Source of the DNA: Anaerococcus sp. Marseille-P3625
Lineage (GTDB): Bacteria; Bacillota; Clostridia; Tissierellales; Peptoniphilaceae
Reading direction: 5' to 3'
DNA: 64,000 nucleotides
Assembly (NCBI RefSeq): GCF_900232825.1
Contig: NZ_OCTP01000011.1
Span: 893,262-957,261 of the forward strand
The notes under the pieces were generated by a model. That model had not been told where the DNA came from. It ran no database searches and saw nothing but the letters and a program-made list of their open reading frames with translations. Below, one piece after another: positions 7,754-17,703 of the stretch (position 1 is its first letter; every line of letters starts with the position of its first letter). Made by a program: the position numbers and the translations under genes.

Positions 7754-8440
7754 ATGAAAGAATTTCGTATTTTTATTATAGAAGATGATGAAGTTATTTT
7801 TAAAGCTATAAAAAAATATTTAGAAAGTTGGAATTTTATTGTATCGGGAGTCAAAGATTTTGAAAATGTTTTTGACGAATTTATAAATTTCAAGGCGGAC
7901 TTACTTTTGATAGATATTTCATTGCCGTTTTTTAATGGTTATCATTGGTGTGAGAAAATAAGGTCGGTTTCTAAAATTCCCATTATATTTATTTCCTCAG
8001 CAAGCATAAATCTTAACAAGATTATGGCAATGAATATGGGAGCTGACGATTATATAACCAAACCTTTTGATCTGGATTTGCTAGTTGCAAAAATAAAGGC
8101 ACTATTAAGAAGAACTTACGAGTATGTTGAAGTTTATGATAATTTGATATATCAAGATTTATCCCTTGATAGGGAAAAAATGACCTTAAAATTTAATGAA
8201 TATGAAATAGCACTTAGCAAAAATGAGTTTATGATATTGGAAATGATGTTTAAAAGTCCTAGAAAAGTTTTTAAAAGGGAAGAATTTATGGATAAGATAT
8301 GGCAAACTGACGAATTTATAGATGATAATACTCTAACGGTTAACATTATGAGGCTAAGAAAAAAACTTGAAGAAATTGGCTTAAGAAATTTAATCAAAAC
8401 AAAAAAGAAAGTGGGCTATTATCTTGAAAGATCTGAGTAG
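7754..8440 (+). CDS. bceR: BceR-type response regulator (OmpR family)
   Basis: Receiver domain with acidic pocket E10-D11-D12, phosphoacceptor D54 (LLLIDISLP) and Lys in TKPFD, followed by an OmpR-type winged-helix DNA-binding domain (about 125-228). Length 228 fits. ATG at 7754 is chosen over GTG 7748 because AGAGGTG serves as the SD. It overlaps the kinase gene by 17 nt, and bceA-bceB follow, the standard order of peptide-antibiotic sensing modules. It probably activates bceAB. Confidence 0.85.
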   Translation: MKEFRIFIIEDDEVIFKAIKKYLESWNFIVSGVKDFENVFDEFINFKADLLLIDISLPFFNGYHWCEKIRSVSKIPIIFISSASINLNKIMAMNMGADDYITKPFDLDLLVAKIKALLRRTYEYVEVYDNLIYQDLSLDREKMTLKFNEYEIALSKNEFMILEMMFKSPRKVFKREEFMDKIWQTDEFIDDNTLTVNIMRLRKKLEEIGLRNLIKTKKKVGYYLERSE

Positions 8441-9380
8441 ATTTATAAGGCTAAAAAAGCTAGAACTAATTGTCTTTGGAATTTTTGTTTTTTTGCTTGT
8501 ATTTTCAAAAAATTTGGGAATAGATTACAAATATCTTTTATATATTTGTCTAATTTCTTGTTTTATTTTTCTAATTTATATGGTTTTATCTTACAATAAT
8601 TATAAAAACACAAAAGAGAAGTTACTTGATTGGATAAATGACCCTAGCAAAAATCCGCCAGAGTTTATTAAAAATTCTGAAGTATATGATTTATTAAACA
8701 AGGAGTTTTCTGAAAAAGTGGAACTTTCCAATGATTATTCAAAAAAAATTGAAGATTTCAAAGATTATATGACAATGTGGACCCATCAGATAAAAACCCC
8801 CTTGTTTTCTTTAAATCTGATATTAGATGATTATCCAATCGATATTCATCAAGCTAAGGCTGAAATTTTTGAAATTGAAGAATATATGCAAACACTTTTA
8901 TCATATTTTAGATTAGAATCTAAAACAACTGATTATGTCTTTGAAAACCTGAGTTTAGATGAAATAATTAGAACATCTATCAAGAAATATTCCAAAGTTT
9001 TTATTTTAAGAAAGAACAAAATTAATTTTAAAGAAACGAATGTGAAAATAACTACAGATAAAAAATGGTTTGGTTTTCTTCTTGATCAAATATTTTCAAA
9101 TGCCAATAAATACACAAAAAATGGAGAAATTTCTATCTTTCTTAAAGAAAGTGAACTTGTGATAAAAGATACTGGCATTGGTATTAGAAAAGAAGATCTA
9201 AAAAGAGTTTTTGAAAAATCATATACAGGTTATAATGGCAGGATTTACCAGAAATCCACAGGATTGGGTCTTAATATGGTAAAGACTATCTGTGAAAAAT
9301 TAACTATTGATGTTTATATAAAATCAGAAGTCAATATTGGAACTGAAGTAATATTGGATCTAAAGAGAACGCTAAACTAA
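8424..9380 (+). CDS. bceS: BceS-type intramembrane-sensing histidine kinase
   Basis: Sensor kinase of 318 residues with two transmembrane helices (about 13-29 and 37-55) and almost no extracellular loop, as in kinases that sense through their partner ABC transporter. Phosphorylated His is H121 in THQIKTP. The ATPase domain has FSNANKYT (N box), DTGIGI (G1) and TGLGLNM (G2). Starts at TTG 8424 within the end of the response regulator gene. Confidence 0.88.
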   Translation: MKDLSRFIRLKKLELIVFGIFVFLLVFSKNLGIDYKYLLYICLISCFIFLIYMVLSYNNYKNTKEKLLDWINDPSKNPPEFIKNSEVYDLLNKEFSEKVELSNDYSKKIEDFKDYMTMWTHQIKTPLFSLNLILDDYPIDIHQAKAEIFEIEEYMQTLLSYFRLESKTTDYVFENLSLDEIIRTSIKKYSKVFILRKNKINFKETNVKITTDKKWFGFLLDQIFSNANKYTKNGEISIFLKESELVIKDTGIGIRKEDLKRVFEKSYTGYNGRIYQKSTGLGLNMVKTICEKLTIDVYIKSEVNIGTEVILDLKRTLN

Positions 9381-9387
9381 CAAATTG

Positions 9388-9402
9388 TCACTTAAATTGT
9401 GA
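9388..9402 (+). promoter_or_regulatory. Candidate BceR operator upstream of bceA
   Basis: TCAC-TTAAATT-GTGA is an inverted repeat in the kinase-bceA gap, resembling the spaced TGT/ACA half-sites of Bce-type regulators. A good -10 (TATAAT, 9444-9449) follows without a clear -35, as expected of an activator-dependent promoter. Inference from position and symmetry. Confidence 0.4.
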
Positions 9403-9476
9403 AATTGTTATTTTAATGCAAGGATTTTTATTTCTTTCTATTTTATAATAAAGGAAGAATAAGAAAGGAAGATTTT

Positions 9477-10235
9477 ATGTTACTAGAAGTTTCAAATTTA
9501 GATAAAATTTACAAAAGCAGGTTTTCGGCTAATAATGTCCATGCCTTAAATGGAATAAGCTTTAGAGTTGAACAGGGCGAATTTATTGCAATTATGGGAG
9601 AGTCGGGTTCTGGGAAAACTACACTTTTAAACCTTTTAGCCTTACTTGACAAGCCTACAAATGGAACTATAAAACTTGAAGGCAAAGAATTATCAACAAT
9701 TAAAGATTCTGAGATCTCAAAATTTAGACGAGAACACTTGGGCTTTGTTTTTCAAGATTTTAACCTCTTAGATACTCTTACATTAAAAGAAAATATTCTT
9801 TTACCGCTGATACTTGCAGAAGATGATTCAAAAAGTTTTGATGAGAAGCTTCTGTCCGTAGCCAAGCCCCTAAGGATAGATGAGCTTTTAAACAAATATC
9901 CTTATGAAGTTTCTGGTGGTCAAAAGCAAAGATGTGCCGTTGCAAGAGCCCTTATAATCAACCCCAAATTGCTACTTACTGATGAACCAACAGGTGCTCT
10001 GGACTCTAATTCTTCTAGAGAATTGATGGAAGTTTTCAAAGAACTAAATGAAAATGGCCAAACTGTAATAATGGTAACCCATTCCATCCAAGCAGCTTCA
10101 GGAGCAAGGAGGGTTCTATTCATAAAAGACGGCAAGATCTTCCACGAACTTTATAACTCTGGTTTTTCTGACTATGAGATGAGCCAGAAGATAGCCGACA
10201 CCATGCAAATGCTCCAAAGAGGTGATATAAGATGA
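9477..10235 (+). CDS. bceA: BceA-type ABC transporter ATP-binding protein
   Basis: ATPase of 252 residues. Walker A is GESGSGKT (41-48), signature VSGGQKQR, Walker B LLLTDEP, and the switch His lies in MVTHS. This is the MacB/LolD/BceA class. With the next gene it forms a transporter that gives resistance to cell-wall-active peptides such as bacitracin by target protection and signals through BceS. A strong SD (AAGGAAG) precedes the ATG. It overlaps bceB by 4 nt (ATGA). Confidence 0.92.
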   Translation: MLLEVSNLDKIYKSRFSANNVHALNGISFRVEQGEFIAIMGESGSGKTTLLNLLALLDKPTNGTIKLEGKELSTIKDSEISKFRREHLGFVFQDFNLLDTLTLKENILLPLILAEDDSKSFDEKLLSVAKPLRIDELLNKYPYEVSGGQKQRCAVARALIINPKLLLTDEPTGALDSNSSRELMEVFKELNENGQTVIMVTHSIQAASGARRVLFIKDGKIFHELYNSGFSDYEMSQKIADTMQMLQRGDIR

Positions 10236-12199
10236 ATTCCCTCTACCATAGACTAGCCATTGATGGGATAAGAAGACACAAGAGACTTTACTATCCCTTT
10301 GTTGGAACTACAGTGTTTTTTATAGTTCTAATAAATATATGTATATCCATAAGTGGCGATCCATTGATGACAAACTTTTTTGGATCAACTACAATTACAA
10401 TGCTTATGAATTTGGGATCCATCATTTTACTGATCTTTGCCCTTATTACTTTGCTTACTAATTACAAATTTATCCAAAAAAACAAGGCTGAAGAATCTGC
10501 CCTTTATTTAACCTTGGGTATGGAAAAAAAGCATTTAATTAAGATTTACATTTATGAACTAGTAAATTTATACTTAAGATCAATCCTTATAGGAACGCTT
10601 ATTTCAGCTGTCATATACAAATTGGTATTTGCTGGATTTATAAGATTAATGAATTTGAAATTGAATGTTTTGGATAGTGGAATCCTACCAGTATTAGAAC
10701 CACTAATTCTCACAGCATTAATTTTTCTGGGGATTTTCATCCTATTACTAGCAGATCAAACTCTTAAAATGAGAAACTTTACCCCTATGTCTTTTAGATA
10801 TGAATCAAAGGCTGGACAAAAGGCTCCAAAATATCCCCTAGCTATGGGAATATTTGGTATTTTGTGTATAGGTGCAGGATATTATATAAGCCTAACAACC
10901 GAAAATCCTCTCCAGGCCTTAAAGACATTTTTCTTAGCAGTTCTTCTTGTAATAATAGGAACTTATGCGGCCTTTACGGTAATTGTTTCTGGGATTTTGA
11001 AACTTTTACAAAAGAGAAAAAGCTTCTATTACAAAAAGGAAAACTTTACAGCAGTGTCTGGACTTATATATAGGGTTAAAAATAGTGCCAATACTTTAGC
11101 GAGCATAGCTATATTGTCAACTATGGTAATTGTAGTACTAACTTCTGGATTTTCCTTATATTTTGGCATAAGCGAAATAGAAGATAATCTATTACCAAGT
11201 GATTACAGTATGTCTTTTCCAGAAAGAGATAATGATATTTCCTACTATGAAAATTTACTAGCCACTATTCTAAAAGAAAATAATAAACATGGAAATATGT
11301 ACTCATATAAAAGTAATTACTTAGCTGTAAGCAGAGATGGAACAAAGATTAAACATCTGGACTATGAACCTAGCTTTGCTTGGGATGAAGATATAGATGG
11401 CATTCATACATTTTTGGATGAAAAATCCACCTATGATTTTGGAGATTATGATGCAATATTATTTGCCAAAGATGAGCAGACTGACATTACAAAAATTGGA
11501 GATATGAACCTTAAAGTCAAGAAAGAAAACAGAAATAATTATCCTATAAATTTTTCCATAAAAGATATATCACTGAATAAAAAAGATATGCTAGTTTTTA
11601 AGGATCCAGACAAATTCGACAAAGTTAAAGAGCTTCTAGCTTTGGATGATAGCGCTGGTTATGGAGCCTTATGTAATATTAACTTTGATATAGATGATCC
11701 ATACGATCCAGAATTGGTCGAGATTATTCATGATGAACTGATAAATGAATTTGACGACAGCTTTTTTAGCATTAATGATGATATTAAAGCTAGGAAAGAT
11801 TTTACAGCTATTTATGGAGGAATATTTTTTGTAGGAATTATTCTTGGTTTGGGTTTTTTAGTATCTACAGTTCTAGCAATATATTATAAACAATTATCAG
11901 AAGGCTTAGATGATAAAGCGAGATTTAAAACTATGAGACAACTGGGAATGACAGATACAGAAGCTAAAAAATCTATATCTAAACAGATGGGCTTAGTTTT
12001 TTTCCTACCACTAATCTTTGCCTTTGTCCACTCCTTATTTGCAATACCAATAATTACTAAATTCTTGGCATTATTAAGTCTGTCAAACATAAGTCTATAC
12101 ATGATATGCTTAGTTTCAGTATTTGCCTTTTATATAATATTTTATTTAATTACTTTTAAGCTAACAGAAAAAACTTACAATAAGTTAGTTTTAGAATAA
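10232..12199 (+). CDS. bceB: BceB-type ABC transporter permease
   Basis: Membrane protein of 655 residues, the usual BceB size, with about ten transmembrane segments and a large extracellular region (about 320-530) between segments seven and eight. That domain is the BceB hallmark and the likely peptide sensor. FtsX-like regions surround residues 60-170 and 540-650. It overlaps bceA by 4 nt. Which peptide it handles cannot be read from sequence. Confidence 0.9.
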   Translation: MNSLYHRLAIDGIRRHKRLYYPFVGTTVFFIVLINICISISGDPLMTNFFGSTTITMLMNLGSIILLIFALITLLTNYKFIQKNKAEESALYLTLGMEKKHLIKIYIYELVNLYLRSILIGTLISAVIYKLVFAGFIRLMNLKLNVLDSGILPVLEPLILTALIFLGIFILLLADQTLKMRNFTPMSFRYESKAGQKAPKYPLAMGIFGILCIGAGYYISLTTENPLQALKTFFLAVLLVIIGTYAAFTVIVSGILKLLQKRKSFYYKKENFTAVSGLIYRVKNSANTLASIAILSTMVIVVLTSGFSLYFGISEIEDNLLPSDYSMSFPERDNDISYYENLLATILKENNKHGNMYSYKSNYLAVSRDGTKIKHLDYEPSFAWDEDIDGIHTFLDEKSTYDFGDYDAILFAKDEQTDITKIGDMNLKVKKENRNNYPINFSIKDISLNKKDMLVFKDPDKFDKVKELLALDDSAGYGALCNINFDIDDPYDPELVEIIHDELINEFDDSFFSINDDIKARKDFTAIYGGIFFVGIILGLGFLVSTVLAIYYKQLSEGLDDKARFKTMRQLGMTDTEAKKSISKQMGLVFFLPLIFAFVHSLFAIPIITKFLALLSLSNISLYMICLVSVFAFYIIFYLITFKLTEKTYNKLVLE

Positions 12200-12334
12200 T
12201 TTAAGCCTAAGTAAATTTAAAAAAGGAATTTAGAAAAAAATTACACTATACCAATAACCTACATTAGTGTTTATAAAAAAATTTTTAGAGTAAGCTAAAA
12301 TCATATATTCTATTAAATATAAAATAACTTCACA

Positions 12335-12360
12335 AAAAGAGCTGTAATGGCTCTTTTTTT
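12335..12360 (+). terminator. Probable terminator after bceB
   Basis: AAAGAGC-TGTAATG-GCTCT followed by seven or more T. It ends the bce transcript before the S10 operon promoter. Confidence 0.65.
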
Positions 12361-12408
12361 ATATATCTTCATTTTTTAAAAAAATATATATAAAATAAAA
12401 AAAATCAC

Positions 12409-12437
12409 TTGAAAAGCAAGCTTCTTTGTTGTATTAT
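12409..12437 (+). promoter_or_regulatory. Sigma-A-type promoter of the S10-spc-alpha cluster
   Basis: TTGAAA (12409-12414), a 17-bp spacer, and TATTAT (12432-12437). Transcription would start near 12445 and give a leader of about 140 nt before rpsJ. Confidence 0.8.
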
Positions 12438-12444
12438 ATATAAG

Positions 12445-12581
12445 TGCTTTGAAGCAAAATGTTGCTTGAATCCTAGGCCAAGGATCAAGGGAACTTTTGC
12501 CTAGCAAGCTTAGAGATCATTCTAAGTGATTTCCAAATTATATCAAACGCCCGGATGGGTGGTAAAGAAAGAGAGAGGAAA
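12445..12581 (+). promoter_or_regulatory. Structured 5' leader of the S10 operon
   Basis: Three consecutive stems: AAGCAA-AATG-TTGCTT (12452-12467), CTAGGC...GCCTAG (12473-12504) and CTTAGA-GATCAT-TCTAAG (12509-12526). S10-operon leaders in Firmicutes and Proteobacteria are often autoregulated by L4. Whether this is an L4-binding leader is inference from position and structure. Confidence 0.5.
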
Positions 12582-12893
12582 ATGGCTAACAAACAAAAAA
12601 TCAGAATTAGACTAAGAGCTTACGATCACGAAGTTATCGATAGCTCAGCAGAGAAAATCGTAGAAGCGGTTAAAAGAAGCGGAGCAGAAGTATCTGGACC
12701 AATTCCACTTCCAACAGAAGTAGAAAAGATTACAATCTTAAGAGCAGTCCACAAATACAAAGACTCTAGAGAACAGTTTGAACAAAGAACTCATAAAAGA
12801 TTAATCGATATCATTAGTCCAAATGCTAAAACACTTGATGCACTTAAGAAATTAAACTTACCTGCAGGTGTTGATATCGAAATTAAGTTATAA
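12582..12893 (+). CDS. rpsJ: 30S ribosomal protein S10
   Basis: Small-subunit head protein and NusE subunit of antitermination complexes. Length 103, typical. [14 protein letters not shown] at the N-terminus and [11 protein letters not shown] are diagnostic. ATG 12582 is chosen over an in-frame ATG at 12555 because AGAGAGAGG is the SD and the extra residues are absent in the family. First gene of the ribosomal cluster. Confidence 0.97.
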   Translation: MANKQKIRIRLRAYDHEVIDSSAEKIVEAVKRSGAEVSGPIPLPTEVEKITILRAVHKYKDSREQFEQRTHKRLIDIISPNAKTLDALKKLNLPAGVDIEIKL

Positions 12894-12949
12894 TAACTGT
12901 AATTAGAATGATTGATAGTTCAATCCGCTGTAATTAAGGAGGTACTCAA

Positions 12950-13585
12950 ATGAAGAGTATATTTACAACAAAAGTAGGCATGACTCAAGTCATCGATGAA
13001 GACGGAGTTATAACTCCTGTCACTGTTCTAAAAGCTGATGAAAATGTAGTTGTACAAGTAAAAACTGAAGAAGTTGATGGTTACAACGCAGCTCAAATTG
13101 GCTATATGGACAAGAAAGAAAAGAATGTCAGAAAACCTCAAAGAGGACATTTTGACAAAGCAGGCGCATCTTATAAGAGATATTTAAGAGAAGTAAACTT
13201 TGGAAATGACCAAGTTGACCTAGCTGTTGGCGATAAAGTCAACGTTGATATCTTTGAAGAAGGCGAAATCGTAGATGTAGTTGCAATAAGCAAGGGCAAG
13301 GGAACTCAAGGTGCCATCAAAAGATGGAACTATGGTAGAGGTCCACAAGCTCACGGTTCAAAATCTCACAGAGTAGCCGGTGCTCGTGCAGCAGGATCAG
13401 ATCCAGCTAGAGTATTCAAAGGTAGAAAAGGCTCAGGAAAAATGGGAAATGAAAGAGTAACTATTCAAAACTTAAAAGTAGTTAAAGTTAGTAGTGAAGA
13501 TTCTTACATCCTAGTTAAAGGTGCGGTTCCAGGACCTAAAGGTGGCCTTGTTGAAGTAAAACAAGCCGTAAAGGGTCAAAACTAA
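12950..13585 (+). CDS. rplC: 50S ribosomal protein L3
   Basis: Early assembly protein of the 50S subunit, 211 residues. Starts KSIFTTKVGMTQVIDEDG. The loop RWNYGRGPQAHGSKSHR reaches toward the peptidyl-transferase centre. SD AAGGAGG lies 8 nt before ATG. Followed by rplD after 10 nt. Confidence 0.97.
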   Translation: MKSIFTTKVGMTQVIDEDGVITPVTVLKADENVVVQVKTEEVDGYNAAQIGYMDKKEKNVRKPQRGHFDKAGASYKRYLREVNFGNDQVDLAVGDKVNVDIFEEGEIVDVVAISKGKGTQGAIKRWNYGRGPQAHGSKSHRVAGARAAGSDPARVFKGRKGSGKMGNERVTIQNLKVVKVSSEDSYILVKGAVPGPKGGLVEVKQAVKGQN

Positions 13586-13595
13586 GGAGGAAGCA

Positions 13596-14219
13596 ATGCC
13601 TAAAGTTAACGTATTAAATATAAAAGGAGAAAATGTTGGTGAATTAGAGCTAAATGAAACTCTATTTGCAACAAAAATAAGCGAACACACAGTTTATGAA
13701 GTTGTAAAAAACCAACTAGCTAATAAAAGACAAGGTACACAATCTGCTAAAACACGTGCAGAAGTTCGTGGTGGTGGACGTAAACCATTTAGACAAAAAG
13801 GAACAGGTAGAGCACGTCAAGGTTCTATAAGAGCTCCTCACTATACAGGCGGTGGTGTTGTATTTGCACCAAAACCACGTGATTATAGCTACAGTGTTCC
13901 AAAGAAACTTAGACGTAAGGCACTTTATTCAGTTCTTACATCAAAAGTTAATGATAATGAATTAGTAGTTTTAGACGAATTAAAATTAGACACATTTAAA
14001 ACAAAAGCTGCAGCAGAAATCTTAAACAACATTGATGCTGGTAAAAAAGCTTACATTGTTACAGCTGAAAATGATCAAGTAATTTATAGATCATTTAGAA
14101 ACATCGAAGGTGTTGGTGTAAGTGCTGCAAACCTAATAAATGTATATGATCTATTAAGACATAACAAGTTAGTAATTACAAAAGATGCAATTGCTAAGCT
14201 TGAGGAGGTATTTATCTAA
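13596..14219 (+). CDS. rplD: 50S ribosomal protein L4
   Basis: 50S protein lining the exit tunnel, 207 residues. The tunnel loop contains [19 protein letters not shown]. In many bacteria L4 represses its own operon through the S10 leader. Its stop codon overlaps the rplW start by one base (TAATG). Confidence 0.97.
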   Translation: MPKVNVLNIKGENVGELELNETLFATKISEHTVYEVVKNQLANKRQGTQSAKTRAEVRGGGRKPFRQKGTGRARQGSIRAPHYTGGGVVFAPKPRDYSYSVPKKLRRKALYSVLTSKVNDNELVVLDELKLDTFKTKAAAEILNNIDAGKKAYIVTAENDQVIYRSFRNIEGVGVSAANLINVYDLLRHNKLVITKDAIAKLEEVFI

Positions 14220-14512
14220 TGAAATCACCTTATGAAATAATAAAAAGACCAATAATAACAGAAAAATCCATGGGATTGCTAGATGAAAATAAATACACTT
14301 TTGAAGTAGACAAAAATGCCAACAAACCAGAAATCAAAGCAGCAATCGAAGCTATTTTTGACGGAGTTAAAGTTAAAAAAGTTAGAACAATGAACTACAG
14401 AGGCAAAAAAGTAAGAACACGTTTTGGTTATGGTAAAAGAGCAGATTGGAAAAAGGCTATCGTAACATTAACAAGTGATAGTGCTGAAATCGAATACTTC
14501 GAAGGTCTATAA
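14219..14512 (+). CDS. rplW: 50S ribosomal protein L23
   Basis: 50S protein at the tunnel exit, docking site for trigger factor and SRP. Length 97. N-terminus [14 protein letters not shown] is diagnostic. Translationally coupled to rplD; SD GAGGAGG lies inside the end of rplD. Confidence 0.97.
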   Translation: MKSPYEIIKRPIITEKSMGLLDENKYTFEVDKNANKPEIKAAIEAIFDGVKVKKVRTMNYRGKKVRTRFGYGKRADWKKAIVTLTSDSAEIEYFEGL

Positions 14513-14523
14513 GGAGGATTTAA

Positions 14524-15357
14524 ATGCCTATAAGAAAATTAAAACCAACCTCAAACGGCCATAGAAATATGTCTGTTTCAACATTCGAAGAAATAACAAC
14601 AAACAAACCAGAAAAATCTCTTACAGTTGATCTAAAAAGCAAAGGTGGACGTAACAACACTGGAAGAACCACAGTAAGATTTAGAGGTGGCGGAGTAAAA
14701 AGAAAATATAGGATAATTGACTTTAAAAGAGATAAAGATGGTATCCCTGCAAGAGTTAAAACTATAGAATACGATCCAAACAGATCTGCAAACATTGCTC
14801 TACTAGCTTACAAAGATGGAGAAAAAAGATATATCTTAGCTCCAAAAGGACTAAATGTTGGAGATGAGATTTTATCAGGAGAACATGCTGATATCAAACC
14901 AGGAAATGCTCTAGAACTAAAAGATATACCAGTAGGTACAACAGTTCACAACATCGAATTAAGAGCAGGCCAAGGCGCACTACTAGTAAGAAGTGCAGGA
15001 GTTGGAGCACAACTAATGGCTAAAGAAGGCAAATTTGCAACCCTTAGACTTCCATCTGGTGAAACAAGATTAATCCATCTAAATTGCAAAGCAACAATAG
15101 GAACAGTTGGAAATCAAGAACACGAACTTATTAGACTAGGAAAAGCTGGAAAATCTAGATATCTAGGAAGAAGACCTCATGTAAGAGGATCAGCAATGAA
15201 CCCAGTAGACCATCCACATGGTGGTGGTGAAGGTAGAACACCAGTAGGTCGTCCTGCACCAATGACACCTTGGGGTCAAAAAGCAATCGGTCTTAAAACA
15301 CGTAATAACAAAAAAGCTTCTACTCAATATATAGTAAGAAGAAGAAACGAGAAATAG
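14524..15357 (+). CDS. rplB: 50S ribosomal protein L2
   Basis: One of the most conserved 50S proteins, needed for subunit association and peptidyl transfer. Length 277. The C-terminal loop has [18 protein letters not shown], with the conserved His next to the catalytic centre. SD AAGGAGG precedes the ATG. Confidence 0.98.
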   Translation: MPIRKLKPTSNGHRNMSVSTFEEITTNKPEKSLTVDLKSKGGRNNTGRTTVRFRGGGVKRKYRIIDFKRDKDGIPARVKTIEYDPNRSANIALLAYKDGEKRYILAPKGLNVGDEILSGEHADIKPGNALELKDIPVGTTVHNIELRAGQGALLVRSAGVGAQLMAKEGKFATLRLPSGETRLIHLNCKATIGTVGNQEHELIRLGKAGKSRYLGRRPHVRGSAMNPVDHPHGGGEGRTPVGRPAPMTPWGQKAIGLKTRNNKKASTQYIVRRRNEK

Positions 15358-15366
15358 GGGGATATA

Positions 15367-15654
15367 ATGGCTAGATCAATAAAAAAAGGACCATTTGTCG
15401 ATGATCATTTAATGAAAAAAATTGAAGAATTAAATGAAAAAAATGAGAAAAAAGTTATAAGAACATGGTCAAGACGTTCTACAATATTCCCTGAATTTGT
15501 AGAACACACAATAGCAGTTCATGATGGTAGAAAGCACGTTCCAATATATATCACAGAAGATATGGTAGGACATAAACTTGGTGAATTCGTACCAACAAGA
15601 ACCTTCAGAGGCCACGCTAAAAAGGCAACTGAAATGAAAAGCAAAATGCGTTAG
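15367..15654 (+). CDS. rpsS: 30S ribosomal protein S19
   Basis: 30S head protein paired with S13. Length 95. N-terminus [18 protein letters not shown] and C-terminal [18 protein letters not shown] are typical. The SD (GGGGGATA) lies across the rplB stop. Confidence 0.98.
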   Translation: MARSIKKGPFVDDHLMKKIEELNEKNEKKVIRTWSRRSTIFPEFVEHTIAVHDGRKHVPIYITEDMVGHKLGEFVPTRTFRGHAKKATEMKSKMR

Positions 15655-15663
15655 GAGATAAAA

Positions 15664-16002
15664 ATGGAAGTAAAAGCAGAAGCTAAATATCAAAGAATAT
15701 CTCCTCTAAAAGTTAACTATATAGCAAAAGAAATCAGAGGTAAGCAAGTAGATGAAGCACTAAACATCCTAAAGTTTACAAACAAAAAAGGTGCAAAATT
15801 ACTATTTGATGTACTAAAAAGCGCTATTGCAAATGCTGAAAACAACAATAATCTAAACAGAGAAAACTTATATGTTAAAAAAGCATACGCAAATGATGCT
15901 CCAACAATGAAAAGATGGAGACCAAAAGCTAAAGGTGCAGCTTATCCAATACTTAAGAGAAGTAGCCACATTGGTGTACTAATCGAAAATATAGAAGACT
16001 AG
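15664..16002 (+). CDS. rplV: 50S ribosomal protein L22
   Basis: 50S protein whose beta hairpin lines the exit tunnel next to L4. Length 112. Core motif PTMKRWRPKAKGAAYPILKR near the C-terminus. SD AGGAG lies 5 nt upstream. Confidence 0.97.
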   Translation: MEVKAEAKYQRISPLKVNYIAKEIRGKQVDEALNILKFTNKKGAKLLFDVLKSAIANAENNNNLNRENLYVKKAYANDAPTMKRWRPKAKGAAYPILKRSSHIGVLIENIED

Positions 16003-16011
16003 GAGGAAATA

Positions 16012-16758
16012 ATGGGCCAAAAGGTAAACCCAAAAGGATATAGAGTTGGAGTTATCAAAGACTGGGATAGCAAGTGGTTTGCTGACAAAAAAGACTTCTC
16101 AGATCTTTTGGTAGAAGATTACAATATCAGAAAATTAATAAAAAAAGAACTTTATGATGCAGGTATTGCTGATGTAGAAATCGAAAGAGCAGTAAACAAT
16201 CTAAAGATAACAATCTTTGCTGGAAAACCAGGAATGGTAATAGGCAAAGGTGGAGCAGGAATTGAAGAATTAAAGAAAAAAATCGAAAAAGTTGCTCCAG
16301 GCAAAAGAACAATCATAAATGTTGAAGAAATAAAATACCAAGACCTCAACGCTCAACTAGTTGCAGAAAATATTGCATCTGCGTTAGAAAACAGGGTGGC
16401 ATTTAGACGTGCTATGAAACAACCTATCCAACGTACAATGAGAGCAGGAGCAAAAGGTATAAAAACAATGGTAAGTGGCCGTCTAGGTGGAGCTGATATG
16501 GCAAGAAGCGAAGGATATTCCGAAGGAACAATTCCACTTCAAACACTAAGAGCTGACATCGATTATGGATTTGCAGAAGCTGATACAGAATATGGTAAAA
16601 TCGGCTGCAAAGTTTGGATATACAAAGGTGAAATTCTTCCAGGAGAAAAAGCTGTACGTGAACCAAAAATGAAAACACCTGCAAACAGCAAAAATAGAAA
16701 AAGAAGAAATAATAATAGACGTCCTAGCAGAAAAGCAAATGAAAATACTAGCAAATAG
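16012..16758 (+). CDS. rpsC: 30S ribosomal protein S3
   Basis: 30S head protein at the mRNA entry channel. Length 248, longer than the usual 210-220 because of a basic Asn/Arg/Lys-rich tail (residues 220-248). The KH domain has [16 protein letters not shown]-terminus [19 protein letters not shown] is conserved. SD AGGAGG. Confidence 0.97.
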   Translation: MGQKVNPKGYRVGVIKDWDSKWFADKKDFSDLLVEDYNIRKLIKKELYDAGIADVEIERAVNNLKITIFAGKPGMVIGKGGAGIEELKKKIEKVAPGKRTIINVEEIKYQDLNAQLVAENIASALENRVAFRRAMKQPIQRTMRAGAKGIKTMVSGRLGGADMARSEGYSEGTIPLQTLRADIDYGFAEADTEYGKIGCKVWIYKGEILPGEKAVREPKMKTPANSKNRKRRNNNRRPSRKANENTSK

Positions 16759-16782
16759 TATTTGTATAAGGAGAGATAACTT

Positions 16783-17211
16783 ATGTTAATGCCTAAAAGA
16801 GTTAAATATCGTAGACAACATAGAGGCAGAATGAAAGGTAAGGCTCAAAAGGGAAATCAATTAGCTTATGGTGAATATGGTTTACAATCCCTTGAAGCTT
16901 GCTGGATGACAGCAAACCAAATAGAAGCTGCCCGTCGTGCGATGACAAGATATATAAAAAGAGGTGGTAACATCTGGATTAAAGTATTCCCAGATAAACC
17001 AGTATCTAAAAAACCTGCAGAAGTTAGAATGGGTTCTGGTAAAGGTGCCCCAGAATATTGGGTAGCAGTAGTAAAACCAGGCCGTGTACTATTTGAGATG
17101 AGTGGAGTAAGCGAAGAAATAGCAAGAGAAGCAATGAGACTTGCAGCACAAAAACTTCCAGTAAAAACAAAATTCATCAAAAGACTTGAAGTGACAGGTA
17201 CGGAGGAATAA
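16783..17211 (+). CDS. rplP: 50S ribosomal protein L16
   Basis: 50S protein that helps position A-site tRNA. Length 142. Starts [19 protein letters not shown], the same as in Bacillus relatives, supporting ATG 16783 (SD AAGGAGA) over the Met two codons later. Confidence 0.97.
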   Translation: MLMPKRVKYRRQHRGRMKGKAQKGNQLAYGEYGLQSLEACWMTANQIEAARRAMTRYIKRGGNIWIKVFPDKPVSKKPAEVRMGSGKGAPEYWVAVVKPGRVLFEMSGVSEEIAREAMRLAAQKLPVKTKFIKRLEVTGTEE

Positions 17212-17213
17212 AA

Positions 17214-17420
17214 ATGAAAGCAAAAGAAATCAGAAGTTTATCAGATCAAGATTTAGATAAAAAATTATTTGATTTACAAGGTGAGCTTTTCAATCTTCGT
17301 TTCAGACTTGCAACTGGCCAATTAGAAAATCCATCTGAAATTGGAAATGTCAAAAAAGACATCGCAAGAGTTAAGACAATTCAAACTGAAAGAAAGCTTA
17401 ATATAAATAGGGAGGCTTAA
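17214..17420 (+). CDS. rpmC: 50S ribosomal protein L29
   Basis: Small two-helix 50S protein beside L23 at the tunnel exit. Length 68. N-terminus [18 protein letters not shown] is typical. Two nt after rplP; its SD (GGAGG) lies in the rplP end. Confidence 0.96.
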   Translation: MKAKEIRSLSDQDLDKKLFDLQGELFNLRFRLATGQLENPSEIGNVKKDIARVKTIQTERKLNINREA

Positions 17421-17425
17421 ATTTC

Positions 17426-17686
17426 ATGGAAAGAAACAGTAGAAGAGTAGAACGTGGTGTCGTAGTAAGTGATGCGATGGATAAAACTATAACAGTTTTA
17501 GTAGAAGAAAAAATTTCACACCCAGTTTACAAAAAAAGAATCAATAGAAGTAAGAAATACAAGGCTCATGATGAAAATAATGAGGCTAAAGTTGGCGATA
17601 CAGTAGTAATAATGGAAACTCGTCCTCTATCAAAAACAAAAAGATGGAGACTGGTAAGAATTGCCGAAACTGCTGAAATTATTTAA
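17426..17686 (+). CDS. rpsQ: 30S ribosomal protein S17
   Basis: Primary 16S rRNA-binding protein, OB fold, 86 residues. Motifs [15 protein letters not shown] and [14 protein letters not shown] are diagnostic. The SD GGGAGG lies at the end of rpmC. Confidence 0.97.
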   Translation: MERNSRRVERGVVVSDAMDKTITVLVEEKISHPVYKKRINRSKKYKAHDENNEAKVGDTVVIMETRPLSKTKRWRLVRIAETAEII

Positions 17687-17703
17687 TATTTAAGGAGATT
17701 ATA

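Noticed and set aside
14520-14795. Minus-strand frame opposite rplB and similar frames opposite other ribosomal genes
   Set aside because: Shadows of highly biased codon use in r-protein genes; none has a plausible SD or family resemblance.
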